DNA of 64,000 bases from Kutzneria buriramensis (GTDB taxonomy: Bacteria; Actinomycetota; Actinomycetes; Mycobacteriales; Pseudonocardiaceae): the NCBI RefSeq assembly GCF_003387475.1, contig NZ_QUNO01000012.1, positions 347,579-411,578 on the forward strand, in the 5' to 3' direction. Positions 17,900-27,668 of the stretch are shown one piece after another. The notes under the pieces are model-generated. The model saw only the letters and a list, made by a program, of their open reading frames with translations, searched no databases and was not told where the DNA came from. The position numbers and the translations under genes are program-made. Position 1 is the first letter of the stretch. Every line of letters begins with the position of its first letter.

Positions 17900-19019
17900 C
17901 GGACGCCTCCACACGCAGCTTCGTCACCGGGAACTCGGGCGGTGGCGGCGGGCGCAGCGGCCCGCGGCCGGGTGTCAGGGAGCCGAGCAGCCGGCCGTTC
18001 GCCGGCACGCCCTGCCAGGTCAGGAAGCCGAGCAGCGCCGTCAGGTAGCCCTCCTTGGCGTCGCTGGGCAGCCCGAAGTCGTCGCTGACGCACAGCTCCG
18101 CCGGCGCGAGCTGGCGGCGAAGCGCCCGCATCAGCACCGGATTCCGCACCCCGCCGCCGGAAGCGACGACGACGTCCGCTCCGTGCTTGCGACAGGCGTC
18201 GGCGACGGTGACCGCGGTCAGCTCCACCAGCGTGGCCATCACGTCCTCGACGACGCGGTGCTCGGTGCCGTCGAGGTAGCCGACGTGGAACAGCTCCTTG
18301 CCGGTCGACTTCGGCGCGGGCCGGCCGTAGTAGGGGTCCTGGAGCAGCAGTTCGAGCAGGTCACCTTGGACGGTGCCGTCGGCGGCCAGCTCGCCGTCCT
18401 CGTCCTGGTGCAGGCCGACCCGGCGGGCGAGCAGGTCCAGCAGCGCGTTGCCCGGGCCGGTGTCGTACGCGATCGGCTCGCGGCCCGGGGCGACGACGGT
18501 GATGTTGGCGATGCCGCCGAGGTTGAGTCCCACCCACGTGCGGTCGTCGCGGCCGCCGAGCCAGAGTGCGTCGAGGATCGCCGCCAGCGGCGCGCCATGA
18601 CCGCCGCGCGCGACGTCACGGGCACGCATGTCGGCGACGATCGGCAGCCCGGTCGCCTCCGCGATCCACGCCGGCTGGCCGAGTTGGAGCGTGCCGAGGC
18701 AGCGTTCGCCCTCCACCCAGTGGTAGATGGTCTGGCCGAGCGAGGCGACGAGTCCCAGGTCCGGATGCCGCGCAAGCGCTTGCGCGGCGGCGTTGGCAAA
18801 CGCTTGCCCGACCCAGGTGTCCAGCTGGCAGATCTTCGCCGCGGTGCAGTCGCGCGGCGGCAGCGCCGCGAGCAGGTCCGCGTGCACGTGCCGCGGATAC
18901 GGCACGGAGGTGGCGTCCAGCGGCGTCAGCACCACGGTGTCGCCGGCCAGTCGCAGCTCGGCCACGGCCGCGTCGATGCCGTCCATCGACGTGCCGGAGA
19001 TCAGGCCGAGCACCTTCAT
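17886..19019 (-). CDS. anmK: Anhydro-N-acetylmuramic acid kinase
   Basis: Opens the 1,6-anhydro ring of anhydroMurNAc and phosphorylates it to MurNAc-6-phosphate during cell-wall recycling, in the cytoplasm. The N-terminus MKVLGLISGTSMDGIDAAVA is diagnostic. Other ASKHA-fold motifs are VGLNLGGIANITV, YDTGPGNALLD and VVASGGGVRNP. The length of 377 is standard. The ATG lies a few bases after TAAAAAT, which would make a leaderless transcript. It is the first gene of an operon with the sodium symporter and is divergent from ftsY. Confidence 0.97.
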   Translation of the reverse strand: MKVLGLISGTSMDGIDAAVAELRLAGDTVVLTPLDATSVPYPRHVHADLLAALPPRDCTAAKICQLDTWVGQAFANAAAQALARHPDLGLVASLGQTIYHWVEGERCLGTLQLGQPAWIAEATGLPIVADMRARDVARGGHGAPLAAILDALWLGGRDDRTWVGLNLGGIANITVVAPGREPIAYDTGPGNALLDLLARRVGLHQDEDGELAADGTVQGDLLELLLQDPYYGRPAPKSTGKELFHVGYLDGTEHRVVEDVMATLVELTAVTVADACRKHGADVVVASGGGVRNPVLMRALRRQLAPAELCVSDDFGLPSDAKEGYLTALLGFLTWQGVPANGRLLGSLTPGRGPLRPPPPPEFPVTKLRVEASDASR

Positions 19020-19025
19020 GCACGA

Positions 19026-19057
19026 TTTTTACCAAATCGCGCGTCGATGCGTTAGAT
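19026..19057. promoter_or_regulatory. Divergent anmK/ftsY promoters
   Basis: For ftsY, TTACCA (19029-19034) and TTAGAT (19052-19057) are 17 bases apart. For anmK on the minus strand, TAAAAA (19031-19026) ends 6 bases before the ATG, so the message would be leaderless. Only 71 bp separate the two starts. Confidence 0.4.
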
Positions 19058-19090
19058 GTTGGCGGAACCCGGGATGCGAGGATGGCACCC

Positions 19091-20377
19091 GTGTTGACTC
19101 CCACCCAGCTGATCGTCATCGGCGCCGTCGTGCTGGCGGTGCTGCTCGTCGCCCTGGTGGTCGGGCTCGTGCTGGCCCGGCGCCGCCGGATCGACATGAC
19201 GAAGAAGAAGGAGGAGCTGGAGAAGCCGAAGTCCGGCGGCTACCAGGCCGGTGGCGGCTTCAACCTGTCCACCGGTGGCGGCACGGCCACCGTCGAACCG
19301 GTCGAACACCCGGTCGTCGACCGAACCGAGGTCGACGGCCAGCCCGGCGTCGGCGACGACGCCGCCGTGCCGCGCGACTCCGAGCGCCGCACGCTGGTCG
19401 ACGTCGACCTGCCGGAGCCCGAGGAGATCGTCGAGGAACCGGTTCTCGACGAGATCGCGCCCACCGCCGGCCGCATGGAGCGGCTGCGCGGGCGGCTGGC
19501 CCGGTCCCAGACGATGTTCGGCAAGAGCCTGCTCGGCCTGCTCGGCGCCGGCGACCTCGACGAGGACTCGTGGACCGAGATCGAGGACCAGCTGCTGATG
19601 GCCGATCTCGGCGCGGCCACCGCCGTCGAGATCGTCGCCACGCTGCGCACGAAGATCGTCTCGCAGGGCGTGAAGGACGCCGCCCAGGCGCGGGCGCTGC
19701 TGCGTGAGGTGCTGATCGACGCCCTGCACCCGGACATGAACCGGTCCGTGCGGGCGCTGCCCGACGACGGCCGGCCGGCCGTGCTGCTGGTCGTCGGCGT
19801 CAACGGCACCGGCAAGACCACCACCACCGGCAAGCTGGCCCGCGTGCTCGTCGCCGACGGCCGCACCGTGCTGCTCGGCGCCGCCGACACCTTCCGCGCC
19901 GCCGCCGCCGAACAGCTCGCCACCTGGGGCTCCCGGGTCGGCGCGGACATCGTGCGGGGTCGCGAAGGCGCCGACCCCGCCGCCGTCGCCTTCGACGCCG
20001 TCAAGCAGGGCATCGACGCCAAGGTCGACGCCGTGCTGGTCGACACCGCCGGCCGGCTGCACACCAAGACCGGCCTGATGGACGAGCTGGGCAAGGTCAA
20101 GCGGGTGGTGGAGAAGCAGGCGCTGGTCGACGAGGTGCTCCTGGTGCTGGACGCCACCACCGGCCAGAACGGCCTCATCCAGGCGCGGGTGTTCGCCGAG
20201 GTCGTCGACGTGACGGGCGTCGTGCTGACCAAGCTGGACGGCACCGCCAAGGGCGGCATCGTGTTCCAGGTGCAGCGGGAGCTGGGCGTGCCGGTGAAGC
20301 TGGTCGGCCTCGGCGAGGGCCCCGACGACCTGGCCCCCTTCGAGCCGGCCGCCTTCGTCGACGCCCTGCTGGGCTGA
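19091..20377 (+). CDS. ftsY: Signal recognition particle receptor FtsY
   Basis: The SRP-receptor GTPase that docks ribosome-nascent chain complexes carrying Ffh at the membrane. The GTG at 19091 has GAGG nine bases upstream; the ATG at 19082 lies directly on that ribosome site, so I did not use it. An N-terminal membrane anchor (LIVIGAVVLAVLLVALVVGL) is followed by a basic stretch, an acidic linker, and the NG domain. GTPase motifs are GVNGTGKTTTTGKL (G1, about residue 236), DTFRAAAAEQL, DTAGRLHT and TKLDGTAKGG. The length is 428. The frame is open far upstream, but that sequence is antisense to anmK. The gene ends before a strong terminator. Confidence 0.97.
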   Translation: MLTPTQLIVIGAVVLAVLLVALVVGLVLARRRRIDMTKKKEELEKPKSGGYQAGGGFNLSTGGGTATVEPVEHPVVDRTEVDGQPGVGDDAAVPRDSERRTLVDVDLPEPEEIVEEPVLDEIAPTAGRMERLRGRLARSQTMFGKSLLGLLGAGDLDEDSWTEIEDQLLMADLGAATAVEIVATLRTKIVSQGVKDAAQARALLREVLIDALHPDMNRSVRALPDDGRPAVLLVVGVNGTGKTTTTGKLARVLVADGRTVLLGAADTFRAAAAEQLATWGSRVGADIVRGREGADPAAVAFDAVKQGIDAKVDAVLVDTAGRLHTKTGLMDELGKVKRVVEKQALVDEVLLVLDATTGQNGLIQARVFAEVVDVTGVVLTKLDGTAKGGIVFQVQRELGVPVKLVGLGEGPDDLAPFEPAAFVDALLG

Positions 20378-20383
20378 GTGTGG

Positions 20384-20424
20384 AAAGGGCCATTCCTGAC
20401 GTTCGACGTCAGGAATGGCCCTTT
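20384..20424 (+). terminator. Terminator of ftsY
   Basis: A perfect 19-bp stem AAAGGGCCATTCCTGACGT / ACGTCAGGAATGGCCCTTT with a 3-base loop, starting 7 bases after the ftsY stop. It ends in a T run. Confidence 0.9.
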
Positions 20425-20554
20425 CGCAGCATTGGTCGGTCGGGTAACAGCCGGTGGGTAGGTCTTGACACACCGTCGGGGCTCGACGTTGGATTCCCCC
20501 AAACCTGGTAGTTGGATTCCGCAATGCGGAATTGCCGGGCTTCGGGGAGGCTCG

Positions 20555-20749
20555 ATGCGACTGCGCCACCTGCTGGGCGTGCTGCCGGTGCTGGGAATGC
20601 TCGGCGGCGTCTGGTTCGCCGACCGGACCGAGCCGTACGTGCTCGGCCTGCCGTTCATCCTGTTCTGGATGGTGGCCTGGGTCGTGCTCACCAGCGTGGT
20701 GCTGGCCGTGATCTACAAGCTCGACCCGGCCAACCGGAGTGGCGAGTGA
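20555..20749 (+). CDS. DUF3311 small membrane protein
   Basis: A 64-residue protein with two hydrophobic helices (HLLGVLPVLGMLGGVWFA and LPFILFWMVAWVVLTSVVLA). The ATG follows GGGGAGG. DUF3311 proteins are regularly encoded just before monocarboxylate-type sodium symporters and may be an accessory subunit. Here the stop overlaps the symporter GTG start (GTGA). The function is not proven for the family. Confidence 0.85.
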   Translation: MRLRHLLGVLPVLGMLGGVWFADRTEPYVLGLPFILFWMVAWVVLTSVVLAVIYKLDPANRSGE

Positions 20750-22224
20750 CCGCGCTGCTGGTGGTCGCGGCCACCGTGCTGGTCGCGGTCGTGCTGGCGG
20801 TGCAGGCCCGTCGCGGCCGCGACATGGACCTGGAGCAGTGGACGGTCGGCGGCCGCGGCTTCGGCTCGGTCTTCGTGTTCCTGCTGATGGCCGGCGAGAT
20901 CTACACGACCTTCACGTTCCTCGGCGGCTCCGGCTGGGCCTACGGCAAGGGCGGCCCCGCCTTCTACATCCTCTGCTACGGCTCGCTGGCGTTCGTCATG
21001 TCGTACTGGCTGCTGCCGGCGGTCTGGCGCTACGGCAGGCGCAAGGAGCTGTTGTCCCAGGCCGACTTCTACACGGCCAAGTTCGACAGCCCGGCGCTGG
21101 GCGTGCTGGTGTCGCTGGTCGGCGTGGTCGCGCTGGTGCCGTACCTGGTGCTCCAGCTCAAGGGCCTGGGCATCATCGTGTCGGAGACCTCCGGCGGCCG
21201 GATTCCGTACGCGGCGGCCATCATCGTCGGCACCGTGGTGCTCGCGGCGTATGTGACGATCTCCGGCGTGCGGGGCTCGGCGTGGACGGCGGCTCTGAAG
21301 GACGTCCTCATCCTGGCGGTCGTCGTGTTCCTCGGCATCTACCTGCCGGTGCGCTACTTCGGCGGCTACAGCGAGATGTTCCACGCCGTCGACGCAGCCA
21401 AGCCCGGTTTCCTCACACTGCCGGCCAAGGGCATGAGCCCCAGCTGGTTCGTGTCCACGGTGCTGCTGTCGGCGTTCGGCTTCTACATGTGGCCGCACTC
21501 GTTCGGCGCCGTCTACACCGCCCGTGACGAGCGGGTCTTCCGCCGCAACGCGGTCGTGCTGCCGCTCTACCAGCTGATCCTGCTCTTCGTGTTCTTCGCC
21601 GGCTTCGCCGCCGTCCTGGTCGTGCCCGGCCTCAAGGGCAGCGACGGCGACCTGTCGCTGCTGCGCATCAGCGTGAAGACGTTCGACCCCTGGTTCGTCG
21701 GCGTGGTCGGCGGCGCGGGCGTGCTGACGGCCCTCGTGCCGGGCTCGCTGATCCTCATGACGTCGGCGACGATGCTGGCCAAGAACGTCTACCGCGTCGC
21801 CCGGCCGGGCACCTCCGACCGGCAGGTCGGCGTGCTGGCCAAGATCCTGGTGCCGGTCGTCGCGGTGATCGCGTTGTACTTCACGTTCAACGGCGGCGAC
21901 ACCATCGTCTCGCTGCTCCTGATGGGCTACTCGCTGGTCACGCAGCTGTTCCCGGCCCTGCTGCTGAGCCTGTGCCGCCGCCGGCTGGTCAACGCGACCG
22001 GCGCCGCCGCGGGCATTCTGGTCGGCGTCGCCGTGGTCGCGGCGTTCACCATCAGCGGTGCCACGCTGGCCGGGCTCGCGCCGTGGCTGCCGCAGCCGGT
22101 GCAGGACCTGAACACCGGCGTCGTCGCGCTGGTCGCGAACGTGGTCGTGCTGGGCCTCGTCACGATGATCACCCGTCGCCACCGTGCGGTGCGGGGTGCG
22201 CCGACCGAGTCCGTCACGGCCTGA
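20746..22224 (+). CDS. Sodium:solute symporter, monocarboxylate (MctP)-like
   Basis: A 492-residue SSS-family permease. Features are the N-terminal MDLEQWTVGGRGFGSVFVFL, the FTFLGGSGWAYGKGGPAFY segment typical of monocarboxylate permeases, and GVRGSAWTAALKDVLILAV. The GTG start overlaps the DUF3311 stop. The frame is open upstream, but the overlap and conserved N-terminus fix the start. The likely cargo is a short monocarboxylate such as pyruvate, lactate or acetate, inferred from the DUF3311 partner. It is not close to the anmK-linked symporter. Confidence 0.9.
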   Translation: MTALLVVAATVLVAVVLAVQARRGRDMDLEQWTVGGRGFGSVFVFLLMAGEIYTTFTFLGGSGWAYGKGGPAFYILCYGSLAFVMSYWLLPAVWRYGRRKELLSQADFYTAKFDSPALGVLVSLVGVVALVPYLVLQLKGLGIIVSETSGGRIPYAAAIIVGTVVLAAYVTISGVRGSAWTAALKDVLILAVVVFLGIYLPVRYFGGYSEMFHAVDAAKPGFLTLPAKGMSPSWFVSTVLLSAFGFYMWPHSFGAVYTARDERVFRRNAVVLPLYQLILLFVFFAGFAAVLVVPGLKGSDGDLSLLRISVKTFDPWFVGVVGGAGVLTALVPGSLILMTSATMLAKNVYRVARPGTSDRQVGVLAKILVPVVAVIALYFTFNGGDTIVSLLLMGYSLVTQLFPALLLSLCRRRLVNATGAAAGILVGVAVVAAFTISGATLAGLAPWLPQPVQDLNTGVVALVANVVVLGLVTMITRRHRAVRGAPTESVTA

Positions 22225-22268
22225 GCCAGCCACCGCATCGGGCGACGCACAGCCCACCACCCGTTGAC

Positions 22269-22307
22269 GGAACGTCACCGAAACCGGGCGGGTAGGCCCG
22301 TGGAAAT
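22269..22307 (+). promoter_or_regulatory. Candidate GlnR box upstream of amt
   Basis: GlnR boxes alternate gTnAc and GaAAc half-sites with 6-base spacers. Here GGAAC-n6-GAAAC-n7-GTAGG-n6-GAAAT approximates this pattern with mismatches. It lies about 115 bp before the amt start, where a nitrogen regulator would be expected. A further GTTAAC is at 22313-22318. Confidence 0.4.
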
Positions 22308-22421
22308 GCCCTGTTAACACCGGACCGCCGACAGTTCACGCCCGCGAAACATGAGGCGCGGGCCGGTGAAACAGCCGCTGCGGATGCTTCCGTGCAGTTG
22401 GCGCCCGCACGGGAGGACGAT

Positions 22422-24082
<1,661 letters not shown>

Positions 24083-24085
<3 letters not shown>

Positions 24086-24118
24086 GCGAGCTTGCGAGCT
24101 CACCGTTCAACGCAGGGC
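24083..24118 (+). repeat. Dispersed intergenic repeat, copy 1 (starts on the glnB stop)
   Basis: TGAGCGAGCTTGCGAGCTCA continues to TTCAACGCAG. A second copy, with a few changes, begins on the ffh stop at 29208. Both start exactly at the TGA stop codon. Confidence 0.7.
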
Positions 24119-24168
24119 TCCTAGCGAGGGCGCCGAGCGTCCACGCGAGGCGTGCTCGGGAGGTTTAA

Positions 24169-26523
24169 GTGACCGATCTGGGGGCCGTTTCGGCGGACGA
24201 CCTGGTGCGGGCCAGGGACTTGCTCCTCAAGCCCGCACCGGGCCACCGCCGACTACCGGCGGAGGCGCTTCGCGAGGCGCTGGTCGACCTGCACGAGTTC
24301 TGGCTCACGGCCCACGCCGGCACCGCCGGCGTGGGCGCGGGGGCCGCCCTGGTGGCCGTCGGCGCGCTGGGCCGGCGGGAGTTCGTGCCGGGATCCGACC
24401 TCGACCTCGTGCTCGTGCACAACGGGCGCAAGGACATCGACTCCGTCGCCGAGAAGCTGTGGTATCCGCTGTGGAACTCCGGCATCGGACTGGACCACTC
24501 GGTGCGCACCGTCGGCGAGGCGCTGCGGGTCGCCGGCAGCGACCTGCGGGTGGCGCTCGGGCTGCTGGAGGCCCGGTTCCTCGCGGGTGACCAGGAGGTC
24601 GCCGAGCGCCTGATCAACTCGGCCCGGCAGCAGTGGCGGGCCGGCATCCGGGACCGCCTCGACGAGCTCGCCGACCAGGCCAAGCGGCGCTGGACGGCGT
24701 CCGGAGAGGTGGCGCACCGCGTGGAGCCGGACATCAAGCACGGTCGCGGCGGGCTGCGTGACGTGCAGCTGGTGGACGCCCTGGCGGTGGCTCAGGTCAT
24801 CGACCGTCCCGGCGGCGATGTCGAAGAGGCGCGGGAACTTCTGCTCGACGTTCGGACGGAACTGCGGCGCGCCAGCGGAAAGCCTCGCGATGTCCTGCAC
24901 GCCCAGGAGGGTGACGAGGTCGCCTCGGCGCTGGCGATGGGCGACCGGTTCGGGCTCGCGCGGGCGTTGTCGTCGGCCGGTCGGACCGTCGTCTACGCCG
25001 TCGACGTGGCACTGCGATCCGCGCGGGCGGCCGCTCCCCGTAAGGGAATCGGCGCGTTCGGGCGATCGGCACTGCGTCGGGGCCCGGCCAGGCGGCCGCT
25101 GGACGACGGCGTTGTCTTGCACGGCAACGAAGTCGCGCTGGCCCGGGACGCCGTGCCCAGCCGTGACCCCGGGCTGCTGCTTCGCGTCGCCGGGTCCGCT
25201 GCCCGTACGAACAGCCCCATCTCGTCGGGGACTTTGACCCGGCTCGCCGACTCCTCGCCCGAGCTGCGCAAGCCGTGGCCGCGCGAGGCCCGTGACGAGC
25301 TTCTCGAGTTGCTCGGCACCGGTCCCGGGCTCATCGACGTCGTCGAGGCCCTGGACCGGACCGGCCTGTGGGGGCGGCTCTTCCCCGAGTGGGGCGCCGT
25401 TCGAGACCTGCCGCCGCGGGATCTCGCACACACGTGGACCGTCGACCGGCACCTCGTGCAGACCACCGCCCACGCGGCCCGGCTTGCCACCACCGTCTCG
25501 CGGCCCGACCTGCTGCTGCTTTCCGCGCTGCTGCACGACATCGGCAAGGGACGGGACGCCGACCACTCCGAGGTCGGCGCCGCGCTGGCCACCCAGATCG
25601 GGGAGCGGTTGGGCTTGTGGCCCAATGACGTCCTGCTGCTGTCAGCCGCCGTGCGACACCACTTGTTGTTGCCGCACACCGCAACCCGGCGTGACGTCGA
25701 GGACGACGCCACCGTCGCCCGGGTCGTCGAGACCCTGGGCGGCGACCCCGTGCTGCTGGAGTTGTTGCACGCCTTGGCCGAGGCCGATTCGCTGGCCACC
25801 GGTCCCGGCGTGTGGACCGACTGGAAGGCCGGGCTCATCGCCGACCTGGTGCGGCGCTGCCGTTCCGCGATGGCCGGCGAGCCGTCGCCCCATCCCGAGC
25901 CGCTGGACGCGTCGCAGCAGGACTTGGCGCAGAAGGTGGCCGTGTCCGGCAAACCCGACGTGCTGATCACCGAGGACGGTTCCTCGGCGACCGTCACCGT
26001 CGTCGCCCCCGACCGTCCCGGCCTGCTCTCCCGTGCCGCCGGCGTGTTGGCGCTGAACTCCCTCCAGGTCCACTCCGCCGCCCTGCGCAGCCACGCCGAA
26101 GTCGCCGTCGACGTCTTCTCCGTGTCGCCGCGCTTCGGCACCCTGCCCGACGCCGGGCTGATCCGGGAGCAGCTCACCCGCGCCATCGCCGGCGAGCTGC
26201 CCCTCGCCGAACGACTCAGCGCCAAGGAACGCGACTACGGCGGTCCGCCCGCCGACGCCCCGCCCCCTCGCGTCCTGTGGTTCGACGACGAGGCCACCGG
26301 CGGCGTCGTCATGGAGCTCCGCGCCGCTGACCGGATCGGCCTGCTCCACCACGTCGCCGCCACCCTCGAAGGCAACAAGCTCGACGTCCGGTGGGCCAAG
26401 GTCGCCACCCTCGGCGGCACCGTCGTCGACTCGTTCTGCCTGGTGCCCCAGGACGGTGAGCAGCTCGACCTGCCCCGCCGCCGCGCCCTCGAACGCGCCG
26501 TCCTCACCGCGGCGAGAGGCTAG
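24169..26523 (+). CDS. glnD: PII uridylyl/adenylyltransferase GlnD
   Basis: Modifies and demodifies PII in response to glutamine. The 784-residue protein begins at a GTG after GGGAGGTTTAA. The domains are an N-terminal nucleotidyltransferase (GALGRREFVPGSDLDLVLVH, about 65-84), a PII-uridylyltransferase helical region, an HD hydrolase domain (LLLLSALLHDIGKGRDADHS, about 445-465), and two ACT domains (VVAPDRPGLLSRAAGVLALN about 610, and RAADRIGLLHHVAATLEG about 715). All key motifs are present. It is separated from glnB by a short repeat, so it may be read from the same operon. Confidence 0.97.
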   Translation: MTDLGAVSADDLVRARDLLLKPAPGHRRLPAEALREALVDLHEFWLTAHAGTAGVGAGAALVAVGALGRREFVPGSDLDLVLVHNGRKDIDSVAEKLWYPLWNSGIGLDHSVRTVGEALRVAGSDLRVALGLLEARFLAGDQEVAERLINSARQQWRAGIRDRLDELADQAKRRWTASGEVAHRVEPDIKHGRGGLRDVQLVDALAVAQVIDRPGGDVEEARELLLDVRTELRRASGKPRDVLHAQEGDEVASALAMGDRFGLARALSSAGRTVVYAVDVALRSARAAAPRKGIGAFGRSALRRGPARRPLDDGVVLHGNEVALARDAVPSRDPGLLLRVAGSAARTNSPISSGTLTRLADSSPELRKPWPREARDELLELLGTGPGLIDVVEALDRTGLWGRLFPEWGAVRDLPPRDLAHTWTVDRHLVQTTAHAARLATTVSRPDLLLLSALLHDIGKGRDADHSEVGAALATQIGERLGLWPNDVLLLSAAVRHHLLLPHTATRRDVEDDATVARVVETLGGDPVLLELLHALAEADSLATGPGVWTDWKAGLIADLVRRCRSAMAGEPSPHPEPLDASQQDLAQKVAVSGKPDVLITEDGSSATVTVVAPDRPGLLSRAAGVLALNSLQVHSAALRSHAEVAVDVFSVSPRFGTLPDAGLIREQLTRAIAGELPLAERLSAKERDYGGPPADAPPPRVLWFDDEATGGVVMELRAADRIGLLHHVAATLEGNKLDVRWAKVATLGGTVVDSFCLVPQDGEQLDLPRRRALERAVLTAARG

Positions 26524-26528
26524 AAGTG

Positions 26529-26558
26529 GCTGGTCCCCTGCGGCGTCAGGGGACCAGC
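26529..26558. terminator. Bidirectional hairpin between glnD and the dehydrogenase gene
   Basis: GCTGGTCCCCTG pairs with CAGGGGACCAGC around a 6-base loop. It starts 6 bases after the glnD stop and overlaps the last codons of the convergent dehydrogenase gene. Confidence 0.7.
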
Positions 26559-27598
26559 ACCAGGCGGATGGGGTCGTTGACCTTCTCGGCCAGCTGGCGC
26601 ACAGCCTCGGCGGCGTCCTCGAACTTGAAGTGCCCGCTGATGGAACCGGAGAAGTCCAGCCGGCCGTGGCCGGTGAGCTTGATGAGCTCCTCCAGGTGCA
26701 CGGGCAGGCCGCCGTAGTGGCCGAGCACGCGGTGCCGCTGGGCGCTGAAGGCGGTGTCGTTGGGGAGGGTGAGCGCCTGCCCGGAGAGGCCCACCAGCAC
26801 GAGGGAGCCCTCACGGGCGAGCACGCTCTCGGCCTGCGGTCGCACGGCCGGCACGCCGGCGAAGTCGAAGGCGTAGTCGAGGCCGAGGCCGTCGGTGGCC
26901 GCCAACACCTGCGTACGGAAGTCGTCGGCCATGGGGTCCAGCGCGAAGTCGGCGCCGAGGCTCAGGGCGCGTTCACGTGCACTCGCCAGCGGGTCCACGG
27001 CGATGATCGGTGCGGCGCCGGCGAAGCGCAGCAGCTGTACGCCGTGAGCGCCGAGGCCGCCGACGCCCCAGATGCCGGCGGACTGCGCGGGGCGCAGACG
27101 GGCGGTGTGCGTGATCGCGGCATACGGCGTGGAGACGGCGTCGGGGATGATCGCGGCCTGCTCGATGGGGAGGCTGTCGGGGATCGGGTACACGGTCTCC
27201 GTGCGTGCCAACGTGTAGTGCGCCCAACCGCCGTCGAACTGGACGCCGCGGGTGAGCCCGTTCAGGCAGCCGGGACGCCGCCGCACGCAGTTGGCGCACT
27301 TGCCGCAGGCCATGCCGGCCAGCAGCAGCACCCGCTGCCCCTCGCGGAACACGTCCGGCACCCCTTCGCCCAGTTCGGCGATGGTGCCGGCGACCTCGTG
27401 GCCGAGCGTCACCGTCTCCAGCTCGTCGCCGGGCAGCCGCAGCGTGCCGTCGATCAGGTGGATGTCGGACAGGCACACGCCCGCGGCCTCGACCTTCACC
27501 AGCACTTCGCCCCGCCCGGGGGTCGGCACCGGCACCTCCTCGACGGCGAACTCGAGGGTGCGGAGGTTGAGCCGTCCGGCCGGCATCGTGGCGCTCAT
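26546..27598 (-). CDS. Zinc-dependent alcohol dehydrogenase (MDR family)
   Basis: NAD(P)-dependent oxidation of an alcohol or reduction of an aldehyde. The 350-residue protein has the catalytic zinc site GVCLSDIHLIDG and GHEVAG. The structural-zinc loop is CGKCANCVRRRPGC (all four cysteines). The Rossmann motif is GIWGVGGLGAHGVQLL. The substrate is unknown. The first ATG has no clear ribosome site, and only 70 bp separate it from the divergent ffh start, so it may be leaderless; an internal ATG four codons on is an alternative start. Confidence 0.92.
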   Translation of the reverse strand: MSATMPAGRLNLRTLEFAVEEVPVPTPGRGEVLVKVEAAGVCLSDIHLIDGTLRLPGDELETVTLGHEVAGTIAELGEGVPDVFREGQRVLLLAGMACGKCANCVRRRPGCLNGLTRGVQFDGGWAHYTLARTETVYPIPDSLPIEQAAIIPDAVSTPYAAITHTARLRPAQSAGIWGVGGLGAHGVQLLRFAGAAPIIAVDPLASARERALSLGADFALDPMADDFRTQVLAATDGLGLDYAFDFAGVPAVRPQAESVLAREGSLVLVGLSGQALTLPNDTAFSAQRHRVLGHYGGLPVHLEELIKLTGHGRLDFSGSISGHFKFEDAAEAVRQLAEKVNDPIRLVLVP

Positions 27599-27668
27599 GA
27601 GACTGGTGGGTACCCGTCCAGCTACGCTCGACGCAACACCACCGTCTAGTTGCGAGGTCGTGCGGACC

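Noticed and set aside
18566..19090. Upstream extension of ftsY
   Set aside because: It runs antisense to anmK and lacks FtsY features; the GTG with a ribosome site at 19091 is better.
27252..27668. Upstream extension of ffh
   Set aside because: It is antisense to the dehydrogenase gene; the standard Ffh N-terminus starts at 27669.
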